Made by a program: the position numbers and the translations under genes
In this document: positions 43,843-52,963 of the stretch, piece by piece
Layout: every line of letters begins with the position of its first letter
How positions within the stretch are numbered: position 1 is the first letter of the stretch
Notes under the pieces: generated by a model
What the model saw: the letters and a program-made list of their open reading frames with translations, nothing else
The model's database searches: none
Told to the model about the DNA's origin: nothing
Assembly (NCBI GenBank): GCA_947085045.1
Contig: CAMTUU010000002.1
Coordinates: 310,001 to 374,000, forward strand
Source of the DNA: Pseudolysinimonas_A sp947085045
GTDB lineage: Bacteria > Actinomycetota > Actinomycetes > Actinomycetales > Microbacteriaceae
Length of the DNA: 64,000 bases
Reading direction: 5' to 3'

Positions 43843-45210
43843 TTACGCCAGCTCGTTGCCCTCGAGCATCTCCGTGACGAGGGCCGCGATGGCCGACCGC
43901 TCGGAGCGGGTGAGGGTGATGTGCGCGAACAGAGGATGCCCCTTCAGGGTCTCGATCACGCTGGCCACCCCGTCGTGGCGTCCGACCCGGAGGTTGTCGC
44001 GCTGGGCGACGTCGTGGGTGAGCACGACCCGGGAGTTCTGGCCGATGCGGCTGAGCACCGTGAGCAGCACGTTCCGCTCCAGCGACTGCGCCTCGTCGAC
44101 GATCACGAAGGCGTCGTGCAGGGAGCGCCCGCGGATGTGGGTGAGCGGCAGCACCTCGAGGATGCCGCGCTCGACGACCTCTTCCAGCACGTTGTCCGAG
44201 ACCAGGGCGCCGAGGGTGTCGAACACCGCCTGACCCCAGGGGTTCATCTTCTCGTCCTTGTCGCCGGGCAGGTAACCGAGCTCCTGGCCGCCGACCGCGT
44301 ACAGCGGGCGGAACACCATGATCTTGCGGTGCTGCTGCTTCTCGAGCACGGCTTCCAGGCCCGCGCAGAGCGCGAGCGCCGACTTGCCGGTGCCCGCGCG
44401 TCCGCCGAGCGACACGATTCCGATGTCGGGGTCGAGCAGCAGGTCGATCGCGAGCCGCTGCTCGGCGCTGCGGCCGTGGAGTCCGAAGACATCCCGGTCG
44501 CCGCGCACCAGCTTGAACTCGCCGCGCGCGCTCACCCGGCCGAGGGCCGACCCGCGGTCGGAGTGCACCACCAGCGAGGTGTTGATCGGGATGTCGGCGA
44601 CCGCCCGCGTCGACATGGTCTCGGTCTCGTAGAGGTCGGCCATCTGCTCCGCCGAGAGGTCGATGTCGGCCATGCCGGTGTACCCGGAGTCGACGGCCAG
44701 CTCGGCCTTGTACTCCTCGGCGGTCAGGCCGATCGAGGCGGCCTTGACGCGCATCGGGAGGTCTTTCGAGACCACCGTGACGTCGAGTCCGTCGCCCTTC
44801 AGGTTGAGCGCGACGGCGAGGATGCGCGAGTCGTTGTCGCCGAGCTGCAGGCCCGACGGGAGCACCGACTGGTTGGAGTGGTTCAGCTCCACGCGGATCG
44901 ACCCGCCCGCCTCCCCCGACGACATCGGGAAGTCGAGCCGTTCATGCTGACGTCGCAGCTCGTCGAGATTCCGCAGCGCCTGGCGGGCGAAGTACCCGAT
45001 CTCCGGGTCGTTGCGCTTGGCCTCGAGCTCGGTGACGACGATGACGGGCAGGACGACGGCGTGTTCCGCGAACCGGAAAATCGCCTTGGGATCGCTCAGC
45101 AGCACCGACGTGTCGAGGACGAATGTCCGCTCCCCTTGCTTCGGTTTCCCACCTCCGCTCGGTGCGTCGGTGGTCGTCTGCTGGGGCTTGTCGAGTGCGG
45201 GCACTCCCAC
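43843..45210 (-). CDS. PhoH2-like protein: PIN ribonuclease fused to PhoH ATPase
   Basis: The 455-aa protein combines an N-terminal PIN domain (D33, E61, D127, D150 as metal ligands) with a C-terminal PhoH ATPase (Walker A GGRAGTGKS at 269-277, Walker B DAFVIVDEAQ). PhoH2 proteins are RNA helicase-nucleases. The start is GTG 45210; a GTG at 45204 is possible. A hairpin lies just upstream. The 228 nt between this gene and the prepilin peptidase contain no gene that I can support. Confidence 0.95.
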   Translation of the reverse strand: MGVPALDKPQQTTTDAPSGGGKPKQGERTFVLDTSVLLSDPKAIFRFAEHAVVLPVIVVTELEAKRNDPEIGYFARQALRNLDELRRQHERLDFPMSSGEAGGSIRVELNHSNQSVLPSGLQLGDNDSRILAVALNLKGDGLDVTVVSKDLPMRVKAASIGLTAEEYKAELAVDSGYTGMADIDLSAEQMADLYETETMSTRAVADIPINTSLVVHSDRGSALGRVSARGEFKLVRGDRDVFGLHGRSAEQRLAIDLLLDPDIGIVSLGGRAGTGKSALALCAGLEAVLEKQQHRKIMVFRPLYAVGGQELGYLPGDKDEKMNPWGQAVFDTLGALVSDNVLEEVVERGILEVLPLTHIRGRSLHDAFVIVDEAQSLERNVLLTVLSRIGQNSRVVLTHDVAQRDNLRVGRHDGVASVIETLKGHPLFAHITLTRSERSAIAALVTEMLEGNELA

Positions 45211-45217
45211 TCCATCC

Positions 45218-45236
45218 CCGGGGAGCGTTCCCCCGG
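45218..45236 (-). promoter_or_regulatory. Hairpin overlapping the phoH ribosome-binding region
   Basis: CCGGGG and CCCCGG arms surround a 7-nt loop and end 8 nt before the GTG. The purine-rich GGGGATGGA stretch that would bind ribosomes begins inside the stem, so folding could limit translation. The 195-nt stretch between phoH and the aminotransferase gene otherwise shows only this element. Confidence 0.45.
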
Positions 45237-45405
45237 CTCTGTTTCGTGGCGGCCATTTCGACTCGGAACGAACTTACGTGGCCGCTCCGACCAGGCGCCG
45301 TGCCTGATGTCTCCGACGCTAACCCCGTGCGTGTGACGGGCGCGTTTCGACACGCACCTGTCGCGTTACGGACGTGTGAATCCTCAGCTTCGGTTCAGCA
45401 CTGGG

Positions 45406-46518
45406 TCAGATCGAGGTGCCGAACGAGACCAGCGCGGCGCGCAACATCGAGAAGGTCTCCTCATCGGTGGTCGCATGCGCCGAGAACCGCACGTTGGTGG
45501 CGCGGATGTTCGCGGTGATCCCGTGGTTGTGCAGCGAGGCGACCAGCACCGTCAGGTGTTCGGGCAGCGGCGCGACGACGACGATGCCCGCACGCTCGGC
45601 CTCGGCGCGGGGCGAGATGACGGGCAGCGCGTATTCGTCGGCGAGGTCGATCAGCCGCGACACGTTGCGGGCGATCTGCGCGTTGAGCGCCGGGATGCCG
45701 ACCGCCGCGACCTCCTCGAGGGCGGCGGCGAGGCGGCCTGCGGCCACGGGGTCGGCGTGGCTGATCTGGTACGCGGAGGCACCGTCGGCCGGGGGCTCGA
45801 TCGTCGTCGCGGAGGGATCCCGCGCCCCGGTGTAGTTGGACCAGACCGGGGTGAGATGGTCGCGCGCGCGGTCGCTGACCGCGAGGAACCCGGAGCCGAC
45901 GCCCGCCCGCGCCCACTTCTGCCCGCCGGAGGCGACGACATCCGTCACCTCGTAGGGGGCGTCGACGACGCCGAAGCCCTGGACCGCGTCGACGATCAGC
46001 AGCCGGTCGTCGCCGATCACCTCCCGGATGCCTTCGAGGTCGACGAGGTACCCGGTGCGGTAGTCGACGAGACTCACCGCGACGGCGACGACGGATGCCG
46101 TGAGTTGATCCCGCAGGTTGCCGGGCGTGACCCGGCCCCCGTCGGTCTGCAGCCAGACCGGGGTGAGCACCCCGAGGGTGTCGGCGGCGCGCTGCACGGC
46201 GTAGGTCATCGACGGGAACTCGTCGGGCGACACCGCGACCGCGCCGGTGATGCCGAACATCGTGTGCATCAGCCCGCTCGTCGTGTTCGGCTGGAACACC
46301 ACCTGGTCGGGCCGGAACCCGCACAGCGCGGCGACCGCGGCCCGCAGACGGTCGTGTTGCACCGCGAGTGCGCCGATCGAGCCGAACCGGGCGTGCGCGA
46401 GCACGCCGCTCAACGCCGTATGCTCCTCGATCACCGTGCGGCCGACGGGCGCGATGCGCGCGAAGTCGAGGTAGCCCGGCTCCTCGTCGAAGCGCGCCTG
46501 GTAGTCCTCGAGCCTCAT
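45406..46518 (-). CDS. Class V aminotransferase-like PLP enzyme
   Basis: The 370-aa fold-type I PLP enzyme has the PLP aspartate D177 (LLIVDAVQGFG) and the Schiff-base lysine K201 (ASGGQKWARAG). It matches the cysteine desulfurase/selenocysteine-lyase-like branch, but the catalytic-loop cysteine of desulfurases is not obvious, so an aminotransferase or lyase role is safer. ATG 46518 overlaps the prenyl transferase stop (ATGA). Confidence 0.85.
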   Translation of the reverse strand: MRLEDYQARFDEEPGYLDFARIAPVGRTVIEEHTALSGVLAHARFGSIGALAVQHDRLRAAVAALCGFRPDQVVFQPNTTSGLMHTMFGITGAVAVSPDEFPSMTYAVQRAADTLGVLTPVWLQTDGGRVTPGNLRDQLTASVVAVAVSLVDYRTGYLVDLEGIREVIGDDRLLIVDAVQGFGVVDAPYEVTDVVASGGQKWARAGVGSGFLAVSDRARDHLTPVWSNYTGARDPSATTIEPPADGASAYQISHADPVAAGRLAAALEEVAAVGIPALNAQIARNVSRLIDLADEYALPVISPRAEAERAGIVVVAPLPEHLTVLVASLHNHGITANIRATNVRFSAHATTDEETFSMLRAALVSFGTSI

Positions 46519-47300
46519 GCGCCAAACCTGCGGTCGCGGGTGGCGTAGGCGCGCAGCGCGCGCAGGAAGTCGACCTCGCGGAGGTCGGGGCCGAGCGACT
46601 CGAGGAAGTAGAACTCGCTGTGAGCGCTCTGCCAGAGCATGAAGTCGGACAGGCGCTGCTCGCCCGAGGTGCGGATGATCAGGTCGGGATCGGGTTGCCC
46701 CTGCGTGTACAGGTGGTCGCCGATGAGTTCAGGCGTGAGGATCTCGGCGAGATCGTCGATCGACCCGCCGCCCTTGCCGTGGGCGCGCACGATGCTGCGC
46801 ATCGCATCCGCGATCTCGCGCCGCCCCCCGTAGCCGATCGCGAGGTTGACGTGGAGTCCGGCGTTGGCGGCCGTGCGGTGCTCCGCGGCTCGCAGCACGT
46901 CGATGAGATCCTGCGGGAGTCCTTCCGAGCTGCCGACGTGCTGGATGCGCCAGTCCGCCGCACGCGAGAGGTCGTCGGCGAGATCGGCGATGATCCCGAA
47001 GAGCGGACCGAGCTCCGCGGGGTCGCGACCGCGGAGGTTGTCGGTCGACAACAGGTAGATGGTCACGTGGCGCACGCCCAGGTCGTCGCACCACCCGAGG
47101 AACTCGCGCATCTTCGCGGCGCCGGCGCGATAGCCGTGAGCCGCGGTCTCCAGCGCGCGTTCGCGCGCCCAGCGCCGGTTGCCGTCGATGATCATGCCGA
47201 CATGATGGGGTCGGGGGAGGTCGCTCAGTTCTTTGCGCAGCCGGGCCGAGTAGAGCCCATACAAGAGGCCCCGGCCGGGCGAGCCCTTCTGTTGTGGCAC
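46515..47300 (-). CDS. uppS: Isoprenyl (undecaprenyl/decaprenyl) diphosphate synthase, cis-type
   Basis: The 261-aa cis-prenyltransferase makes the lipid carrier for cell-wall synthesis by adding IPP units. D39 in GMIIDGNRRWA, the HVTIYLLSTDNL segment and the C-terminal DLIIRTSGEQRLSDFMLWQ are diagnostic. TACCTT lies 6 nt before the GTG. Product chain length cannot be read from the sequence. It is divergent from a hemolysin III gene. Confidence 0.94.
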   Translation of the reverse strand: MPQQKGSPGRGLLYGLYSARLRKELSDLPRPHHVGMIIDGNRRWARERALETAAHGYRAGAAKMREFLGWCDDLGVRHVTIYLLSTDNLRGRDPAELGPLFGIIADLADDLSRAADWRIQHVGSSEGLPQDLIDVLRAAEHRTAANAGLHVNLAIGYGGRREIADAMRSIVRAHGKGGGSIDDLAEILTPELIGDHLYTQGQPDPDLIIRTSGEQRLSDFMLWQSAHSEFYFLESLGPDLREVDFLRALRAYATRDRRFGA

Positions 47301-47306
47301 CTGACC

Positions 47307-47353
47307 AAGGTAGTCGACCCTCCCAGGGTGTTCTTCACCGGTCGCCGTACACT
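47307..47353. promoter_or_regulatory. Divergent leaderless promoters of uppS and the hemolysin III gene
   Basis: TACCTT (minus, 47307-47312) precedes the uppS GTG by 6 nt; TACACT (plus, 47348-47353) precedes the ATG at 47360 by 6 nt. Confidence 0.6.
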
Positions 47354-47359
47354 CCCGGC

Positions 47360-48091
47360 ATGACTTCTGCGCGCACTGCGGACGACACCGATCCCGGCGC
47401 CGACATCCCCAACATCCCTCTCGTCGACGACGCTCTCGCGCACCCCGAGGTGGAGACCAAGCCGACCTGGCGCGGCTGGATCCACGCGGGCACGGCGCCG
47501 CTCGCCGTAGCCGCCGGGATCGTGCTCATCGTCCTGGCCGACGGCCCCGGCGCGAAGGCCGCGTCGGCGATCTTCATGGCGTCGTCGATCCTGCTGTTCG
47601 GCGTCTCGGCGGTCTACCACCGCTTCAACTGGAGCCCGAGGGTGAAGGCGATCTTCCGCCGGATCGACCACTCCAACATCTTCGTGCTCATCGCCGGCAC
47701 GTACACGCCGCTCGCGGTGAGCGCGCTGCCGTTCGACAAGGGCATCGTGCTGCTCGCAGCGGTGTGGGCGGTCGCGGCGCTCGGCATCCTGTTCCGGGTG
47801 ATCTGGGTGCGGGCGCCGCGCTGGTCGTACGTGCCGCTGTACATCGGCATGGGCTGGGCGGCGGTGTTCTACGCGGTCGACCTCGTGTCGTTCAACCCGG
47901 TTGCGATGCTGCTCGTGCTCACCGGCGGCCTGGCGTACACCGGCGGCGCACTCGTCTACGGCTTCAAGCGCCCGAACCCGGTTCCCGGAGTGTTCGGGTT
48001 CCACGAGATCTTCCACACGGCGACGGTCGTGGCGTTCCTGTGCCACTGGGTGGCGATCCTGATGATCGTCACGAACCCCCTCGGCTGGTAG
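47360..48091 (+). CDS. Hemolysin III family protein (TrhA, PAQR superfamily)
   Basis: The 243-aa seven-helix membrane protein has the PAQR pattern with Ser/His/Asp residues: FGVSAVYHRFNW, DHSNIFVLIAGTYTP and the C-terminal HEIFHTATVVAFLCHW. The ATG at 47360 follows TACACT. Bacterial members affect membrane energetics and lipid homeostasis; haemolysis is not implied by the fold. Its stop lies immediately beside the convergent 78-aa gene. Confidence 0.92.
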   Translation: MTSARTADDTDPGADIPNIPLVDDALAHPEVETKPTWRGWIHAGTAPLAVAAGIVLIVLADGPGAKAASAIFMASSILLFGVSAVYHRFNWSPRVKAIFRRIDHSNIFVLIAGTYTPLAVSALPFDKGIVLLAAVWAVAALGILFRVIWVRAPRWSYVPLYIGMGWAAVFYAVDLVSFNPVAMLLVLTGGLAYTGGALVYGFKRPNPVPGVFGFHEIFHTATVVAFLCHWVAILMIVTNPLGW

Positions 48092-48328
48092 TCACTCCTT
48101 CGGAGCAGCTGCCTCTTCGGCATCCAGCTGCTCGTTGATCGCGGCGCGGTAGTTCACCCGGCGCGTGCGGCGCACCATGTCGACGACCAGCAGCACCACG
48201 GCCACGACGAGGGCGAACGTGGCGACGAACCCCACAACCCCCGGGGTGACCGTGTTCGGGTCGAAACCCTCGGGCGTGCCGGGAGTCGGGATCGGGGTGG
48301 GAACCGCCGAGGCGAGGAAGTGGAACAC
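48092..48328 (-). CDS. 78-aa single-pass membrane protein
   Basis: A short protein with a Pro-rich extracytoplasmic lead (PTPIPTPGTPEGFDPNT), one helix (about 32-54) and a cytoplasmic tail (DMVRRTRRVNYRAAINEQLDAEEA). GTG 48328 follows GGGAGG. The design resembles the 46-aa peptide at 12570 (Pro-rich lead, helix, charged tail), though they do not align closely. Function unknown. Confidence 0.75.
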   Translation of the reverse strand: MFHFLASAVPTPIPTPGTPEGFDPNTVTPGVVGFVATFALVVAVVLLVVDMVRRTRRVNYRAAINEQLDAEEAAAPKE

Positions 48329-48376
48329 GTGGGCCTCCCGGTCCGAATAACCTTGCTACAGGATAACGGAGGTCGG

Positions 48377-48772
48377 ATGACAGTCACGGCGGTCGCGGAA
48401 CGCTACGGGCGCACCCCCGCGGAACGGCGTCGGCGCCGGGTGATCGCGGTCATCGCCGCGGCGGGCGTTCTGGTCGTCGTCGTCGCCTGGGTGGTCTGGG
48501 TGGGACTCTTCAGCCCGAAGGCGAGCCTCGACGCCCGCGACACCGGGTATGTGACGCGGGACGACAACGTCGACATCCGCTTCGAGGTCACCGTCGAACC
48601 CGGCACCCCCGTCTCCTGCGCGCTCCAGGCGCTCAACGGGTCGTTCGCGATCGTGGGCTGGAAGATCGTCGAGCTGCCGGGAGTTGCCGAGCGCACGCGG
48701 TCGTACGTCGACACGGTGCGGGTCACGGAACCGGCCGTCACCGGGTTGATCTACCGTTGCTGGCTGACCTAG
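48377..48772 (+). CDS. DUF4307-domain membrane protein
   Basis: The 131-aa protein has an Arg-rich N-terminus (TPAERRRRR), one helix (about 21-47) and an extracytoplasmic DUF4307 domain (RFEVTVEPGTPVSCALQALNGSFAIVGWKIVELPG). ATG 48377 is preceded by GGAGG. In actinobacteria DUF4307 genes often stand beside greA, as here. The function is unknown. Confidence 0.9.
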   Translation: MTVTAVAERYGRTPAERRRRRVIAVIAAAGVLVVVVAWVVWVGLFSPKASLDARDTGYVTRDDNVDIRFEVTVEPGTPVSCALQALNGSFAIVGWKIVELPGVAERTRSYVDTVRVTEPAVTGLIYRCWLT

Positions 48773-48783
48773 CATGGGGCGAT

Positions 48784-48803
48784 TGCCCGGCCCCGGCCGG
48801 GCA
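48784..48803 (+). terminator. Hairpin between the DUF4307 gene and greA
   Basis: TGCCCGGCC-CC-GGCCGGGCA has 9-bp perfect arms. It lies 12 nt beyond the DUF4307 stop and before the greA -10 region (TAGCTG at 48812-48817). No T-run follows, so the end of transcription is only probable. Confidence 0.55.
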
Positions 48804-48841
48804 CACTCATTAGCTGACATCCCCTCTCGAGGAGCACCCGC

Positions 48842-49333
48842 ATGGCCGACGCCGCCGCCACGACCTGGCTCACGCAGGAGTCCTACGACCGGCTGAGCGC
48901 CGAGCTCGCCGAGCTCGAGGGTCCCGCGCGCCTCGACATCGCCAAGAAGATCGAGGCGGCCCGCGACGAGGGGGACCTCAAGGAGAACGGCGGCTACCAC
49001 GCCGCCAAGGACCAGCAGGGCAACATCGAGGCGCGCATCCGCCAGCTCACCTACCTGCTGCGGCACGCGACCGTCGGCGAGCCGCCGGCCGCGTCGGGTG
49101 TCGTCGAGATCGGCACCGTCGTGACCGCGAAGATCGCCGGTGACGAGACGACGTTCCTGCTCGGCAGCCGCGAGATCGCCGACGACTCGAGCGACCTCGA
49201 CGTCTACCCGGCGACGAGCGCCCTCGGCGAAGCGATCCTCGGGCTGAAGGTCGGCCAGAACGCGACCTACACGGCGCCGAACGGCAAGGAGATCTCGGTC
49301 GAGGTCGTCGCCGTGGAGACCTACCGAGGCTAG
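48842..49333 (+). CDS. greA: Transcription elongation factor GreA
   Basis: The 163-aa factor has the N-terminal coiled coil, with its acidic tip at DEGDLKENGGYHAAKDQQG (residues 41-60), and a C-terminal globular domain ending in the expected YTAPNGKEISVEVVAV. It rescues stalled RNA polymerase by stimulating transcript cleavage. GAGGAG precedes the ATG. It converges on ilvA with 24 nt between the stops. Confidence 0.97.
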   Translation: MADAAATTWLTQESYDRLSAELAELEGPARLDIAKKIEAARDEGDLKENGGYHAAKDQQGNIEARIRQLTYLLRHATVGEPPAASGVVEIGTVVTAKIAGDETTFLLGSREIADDSSDLDVYPATSALGEAILGLKVGQNATYTAPNGKEISVEVVAVETYRG

Positions 49334-49357
49334 CGCCTCAGGGGCAGCCAGCGGGTC

Positions 49358-50602
49358 TCAGGACGTGACGCGCGGCCGGTAGCCGGCGTCGCGCAGGCGC
49401 GTGAGCACGAGTTCCGCGTGGGTGGGACCCCGGGTCTCCATGTGGATCTCGATGCCGACCTCATTGATCAGCAGGCCCGTGCCGTGCCGGGTGTGGATGA
49501 CCTCGACGACGTTGGCGTTCGCGTCGGAGATGAGCTCGGCGATGCGAGAGAGCTGACCCGGACGGTCGGGCAGGGGGATGTCGACCTTGAGGTAGCGCTG
49601 CGCGGCGGCGAGGCCTCGGCTGATGACGCGTTCCATCACCATCGGGTCGATGTTGCCGCCGGAGAGCACGACGACGGTCGGACCGTCGGTCTCGACGAGC
49701 CCGGCGAGCAGCGCGGCGACCCCGGCCGCTCCGGCCGGTTCGACGACCATCTTCGCGCGCTCGAGCAGCACGACGAGCGCGCGGGCGATGTCGTCATCGC
49801 TCACCGTCACCACGTCGTCGACCGTGCGGCTGATGATCTCGAAGTTGAGGGTGCCGGGGCGGGCGACCGCGATCCCGTCGGCGATCGTCGGGCCGACCTG
49901 CACCGGGATGATCTCGCCCGCGGCGAGCGACGGCGGGTAGGGGGCGGCGTGGTGCGCCTGCACCCCGATGATGCGGATGTTCCGCTCGGGCGCCGCGTGG
50001 GCGATCGCCGACGCGACGCCGGAGATCAGGCCGCCCCCGCCGATCGGGATGACGATCGTCGCGACGTCGGGCACCTGGTCGAGGATCTCGAGCCCGAGGG
50101 TGCCCTGGCCGGCGACGACGTCGTGGTGGTCGAACGGCGGGATGAAGACCGCACCGGTGCGCTCTGCGAACGCTTTCGCGGCGGCGTTGGTGTCATCGAA
50201 GATGTCGCCCTCGAGCACGACGTCGGCCCCGTAGCCGCGGGTCGCCTGCAGCTTCGGCAGCGCGACGCCACTCGGCATGTAGATCGTGGCGGCGATGCCG
50301 AGCTCACGGGCGGCGAGGGCGACGCCCTGCGCGTGATTGCCGGCGGAGGCTGCGACGACGCCGCGCGAACGCTCCTCGGCCGAGAGCTGGGACAGCCGGT
50401 TGTAGGCGCCGCGGATCTTGTACGACCCGGTGCGCTGCAGGTTCTCGGCTTTGAGGAAGACGGGCGCACCGGCGATCTCGGAGAGGAAGCGCGACTCCTC
50501 CATCGGCGTCAGCTGCACGACGGCCGAGACCCGGTCCCGCGCGGCGTGGAATTCATCGAGCGTCGGGCCCGGCAGAGTCGCCCGGTCCAGTTCAGCGCGC
50601 AC
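49358..50602 (-). CDS. ilvA: Threonine ammonia-lyase (threonine dehydratase)
   Basis: The 414-aa PLP enzyme deaminates threonine to 2-oxobutanoate for isoleucine synthesis. K62 (RTGSYKIRGAYN) binds PLP, followed by the glycine-rich SAGNHAQGV loop. One ACT domain (about 335-414) is attached, as in the shorter allosteric forms. The GTG start overlaps the AI-2E transporter stop by 11 nt. Confidence 0.95.
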   Translation of the reverse strand: MRAELDRATLPGPTLDEFHAARDRVSAVVQLTPMEESRFLSEIAGAPVFLKAENLQRTGSYKIRGAYNRLSQLSAEERSRGVVAASAGNHAQGVALAARELGIAATIYMPSGVALPKLQATRGYGADVVLEGDIFDDTNAAAKAFAERTGAVFIPPFDHHDVVAGQGTLGLEILDQVPDVATIVIPIGGGGLISGVASAIAHAAPERNIRIIGVQAHHAAPYPPSLAAGEIIPVQVGPTIADGIAVARPGTLNFEIISRTVDDVVTVSDDDIARALVVLLERAKMVVEPAGAAGVAALLAGLVETDGPTVVVLSGGNIDPMVMERVISRGLAAAQRYLKVDIPLPDRPGQLSRIAELISDANANVVEVIHTRHGTGLLINEVGIEIHMETRGPTHAELVLTRLRDAGYRPRVTS

Positions 50603-51830
50603 GACGCACCTTCGGGATCTCGATCGTCGTCGTCACGTCGGAGACGCTCGGGTGCGGGTTGGTGCGCCACTCGCCCCGGGCGATGTAGGAGATCGTGTTG
50701 TTCAGCACGGCGACGAGTGGAACCGCGAAGAGAGCGCCCGGGATGCCGGCGGTGAATCCGCCGGCAGCGACGGCGAGCACGATCGCCAGCGGGTGCACCT
50801 TGACCACCGAGCCGACCAGGAGCGGCTGGAGCACGTGCCCCTCGACCTGCTGCACGAGGATCACGATCCCGAGCATGACCAGCGACTCGACCGGCCCGAG
50901 GAAGACCAAGGCGACGAACACGGCCATCGCGCCCGAGACGACGGCGCCGACGACCGGCACGAACGATGCGAGGAACACCGCGATCGCGATCGGGATGACG
51001 AGCGGGAACTCGCGCCCCGTGAAGACCCCTAACAGGAAGGCGCCCAGACCGATACCCACGGCGTCGATCGCGGCGACCATGATCTGCACCTTGACGAACG
51101 TCGTGAGCGTGATCCAGGCCGCCTCGCCCCCGCCGACCACCGCGGCGCGCGCGTTGTTCGGGAACAGCTTCACGATCCACTGCCAGATGCGACGGCCGTC
51201 GATGAGGATGAACAGCGTCGTGAACAGCGCGAGCACGAGCCCGGCCAGAACGTGACCGCCGAGCGATCCGACCTCCAGCGCGGGGTCGATGAAGCTGGAC
51301 AGGTTGTCGCCGACCCCCTGGAACAGACTGTCGACGTAGGCCGTGATGTCTTTGTCGGTCAGCACGAAGGGGGGCTGGGCGAGGAAGTCCTTGAGATCCT
51401 CGTAGCGTTCCAGCGTCCGCTGCTGCAGCGCGGGGAAGCCCGCCCGCACCTGGAATACGATCAGCGTGATGAGGCCACCGACGACCGCGATCACCGCGAT
51501 CTCGTTGACCGCCACGGCGAGCCACTTCGGCCAGCCCTTGCGCTGGAGCCAGGTGCTGAAGGGCACGAGCAGGGGGGCGAGCAGCACGCCGATGAAGAAC
51601 GGGATGGCGACGTACCGCAGCTGTACGATCAGGAAGCCGACGAGGGCGACCGCGGCGGCCACGAGCAGCAAACGCCACGACCAGGCCGCGGCGACCCGCA
51701 TGCCGTACGCGACCTTCTCGTCGGGACTCACCGTCGGGGCTGTCGGAGCGACCGTGTGAGCCGCGGCGCGGCCGGTGCGGGCGCGCGTGCGCCGCGCAGG
51801 ACGCTCGGCGGGTTCCTCGGCTCGGGCCAC
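50592..51830 (-). CDS. AI-2E family transporter
   Basis: The 412-aa protein has eight hydrophobic helices and the family segments PFFIGVLLAPLLVPF, FVPVVGAVVSGAMAVFVAL and QVEGHVLQPLLVGSVVKVHPL. A basic, disordered N-terminus (1-45) precedes them. Members act as exporters or Na+/H+ antiporters; a signal-molecule role is not shown here. TAGACT lies 6 nt before the GTG. Confidence 0.92.
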   Translation of the reverse strand: MARAEEPAERPARRTRARTGRAAAHTVAPTAPTVSPDEKVAYGMRVAAAWSWRLLLVAAAVALVGFLIVQLRYVAIPFFIGVLLAPLLVPFSTWLQRKGWPKWLAVAVNEIAVIAVVGGLITLIVFQVRAGFPALQQRTLERYEDLKDFLAQPPFVLTDKDITAYVDSLFQGVGDNLSSFIDPALEVGSLGGHVLAGLVLALFTTLFILIDGRRIWQWIVKLFPNNARAAVVGGGEAAWITLTTFVKVQIMVAAIDAVGIGLGAFLLGVFTGREFPLVIPIAIAVFLASFVPVVGAVVSGAMAVFVALVFLGPVESLVMLGIVILVQQVEGHVLQPLLVGSVVKVHPLAIVLAVAAGGFTAGIPGALFAVPLVAVLNNTISYIARGEWRTNPHPSVSDVTTTIEIPKVRRAR

Positions 51831-51856
51831 GGAATCAGTCTAGGCGCGCACGATCC

Positions 51857-52963
51857 TCACTCCGCGGGCGTCGCGCTGACCGGGTTGCCGCGGAAGCCCA
51901 CCTTCACCGTGTCGCCGGTCGCCGGCTGCACCGACACCTCGTGTTGCACGCTGAGCAGCGTGCCGTCCTCGAGCCGCACGGTGGTGCGTCGCAGCGAACC
52001 GAGGAAGCTCGACGCGACGACCGTCGCCGCACGACCCTCGGCGGTCTTCGACGTGGCGAGCACGACATCCTCGGGTCGCACGTAGGCGAGCACCGGCCCG
52101 TCGGGCTGCGCGGCGCCGAGCAGGGCGAAGGTCGCCCCCGCTGCGGTGATCGTGCCGGACGTCAGCGTTCCGGGGACCCGGTTGGACAGCCCGACGAAGT
52201 CGGCGACGAACGGGGTCGCCGGAGTGACGTACAGCTCCTCGGGCGTGCCGATCTGCTCGATGCGCCCGTCCCGCATGACGGCGACCCGGTCGGCGACGGC
52301 GAGCGCCTCCTCCTGGTCGTGCGTCACGAACAGGGTCGTGATGCCGAGTTCGGTCTGGATGCGGCGGATCTGCTCGCGCAACTGCACGCGCACCTTCGCG
52401 TCGAGCGCCGAGAGCGGCTCGTCCAGCAGCAGCACGCGGGGCCGGGTGACGAGCGCACGGGCCAGGGCGACGCGCTGCTGCTGACCTCCGGAGAGCTGGT
52501 GGGCGTATCGCTCGCCTCGCTCGCCGAGGCCGACGAGATCGAGAGCCTCCTGAGCGCGCGCCCGACGTTCCGTCTTCTCGACCTTGCGCATCCGGAGACC
52601 GAACTCGACGTTCTCGAGCACCGTCATGTGCGGGAAGAGCGAGTACGCCTGGAACACCATGCCGATGTCGCGCTTGTTCGTCGGCAGGCCTGAGACGTCG
52701 TCGCCGTCGATGCGGATCGCCCCGCCGTCGACCGCTTCGAGCCCGGCCAGCGCGCGCAGCGCCGTCGTCTTGCCGCAGCCCGACGGGCCGAGCAGGGCGA
52801 CGAACTCGCCGGGTTCGAGTTTGAGCGAGATGCCGTCGAGCGCGCGGTGGGCGCCGTAGATCTTCTCGACTCCGTCGAGTTCGACGGTCGCCGGCGTAAT
52901 GGCGAGGGATGCCGCGGGCTCGGTCGGCCATTCGGCGGTGCGCAGGGCCTGTGTGTCGGTCAT
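51857..52963 (-). CDS. ABC importer ATP-binding protein (PotA/FbpC type)
   Basis: The 368-aa ATPase has Walker A GPSGCGKTT (59-67), Q-loop VFQAYSLFPHM, signature LSGGQQQR, Walker B LLLDEPLSALD and a C-terminal TOBE domain with VLAYVRPEDVVLA. This is the layout of polyamine, iron and sulfate importers. ATG 52963 overlaps the permease stop (ATGA). It is the last gene of the four-gene importer operon. Confidence 0.93.
   Translation of the reverse strand: MTDTQALRTAEWPTEPAASLAITPATVELDGVEKIYGAHRALDGISLKLEPGEFVALLGPSGCGKTTALRALAGLEAVDGGAIRIDGDDVSGLPTNKRDIGMVFQAYSLFPHMTVLENVEFGLRMRKVEKTERRARAQEALDLVGLGERGERYAHQLSGGQQQRVALARALVTRPRVLLLDEPLSALDAKVRVQLREQIRRIQTELGITTLFVTHDQEEALAVADRVAVMRDGRIEQIGTPEELYVTPATPFVADFVGLSNRVPGTLTSGTITAAGATFALLGAAQPDGPVLAYVRPEDVVLATSKTAEGRAATVVASSFLGSLRRTTVRLEDGTLLSVQHEVSVQPATGDTVKVGFRGNPVSATPAE

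Noticed and set aside
43765..45336. Long plus-strand frame opposite phoH
   Set aside because: It lies antisense to phoH with no start signal and no domain.
45330..45360. GTTTCGACACGC segment similar to half of the REP-like palindrome
   Set aside because: Only one half-site is present and no stem forms.
45190..45400. Possible cyclic-di-AMP (ydaO) riboswitch before phoH
   Set aside because: An AGCCGGGGGAAC block resembles part of that motif, but the other conserved blocks are missing, so only the hairpin is reported.
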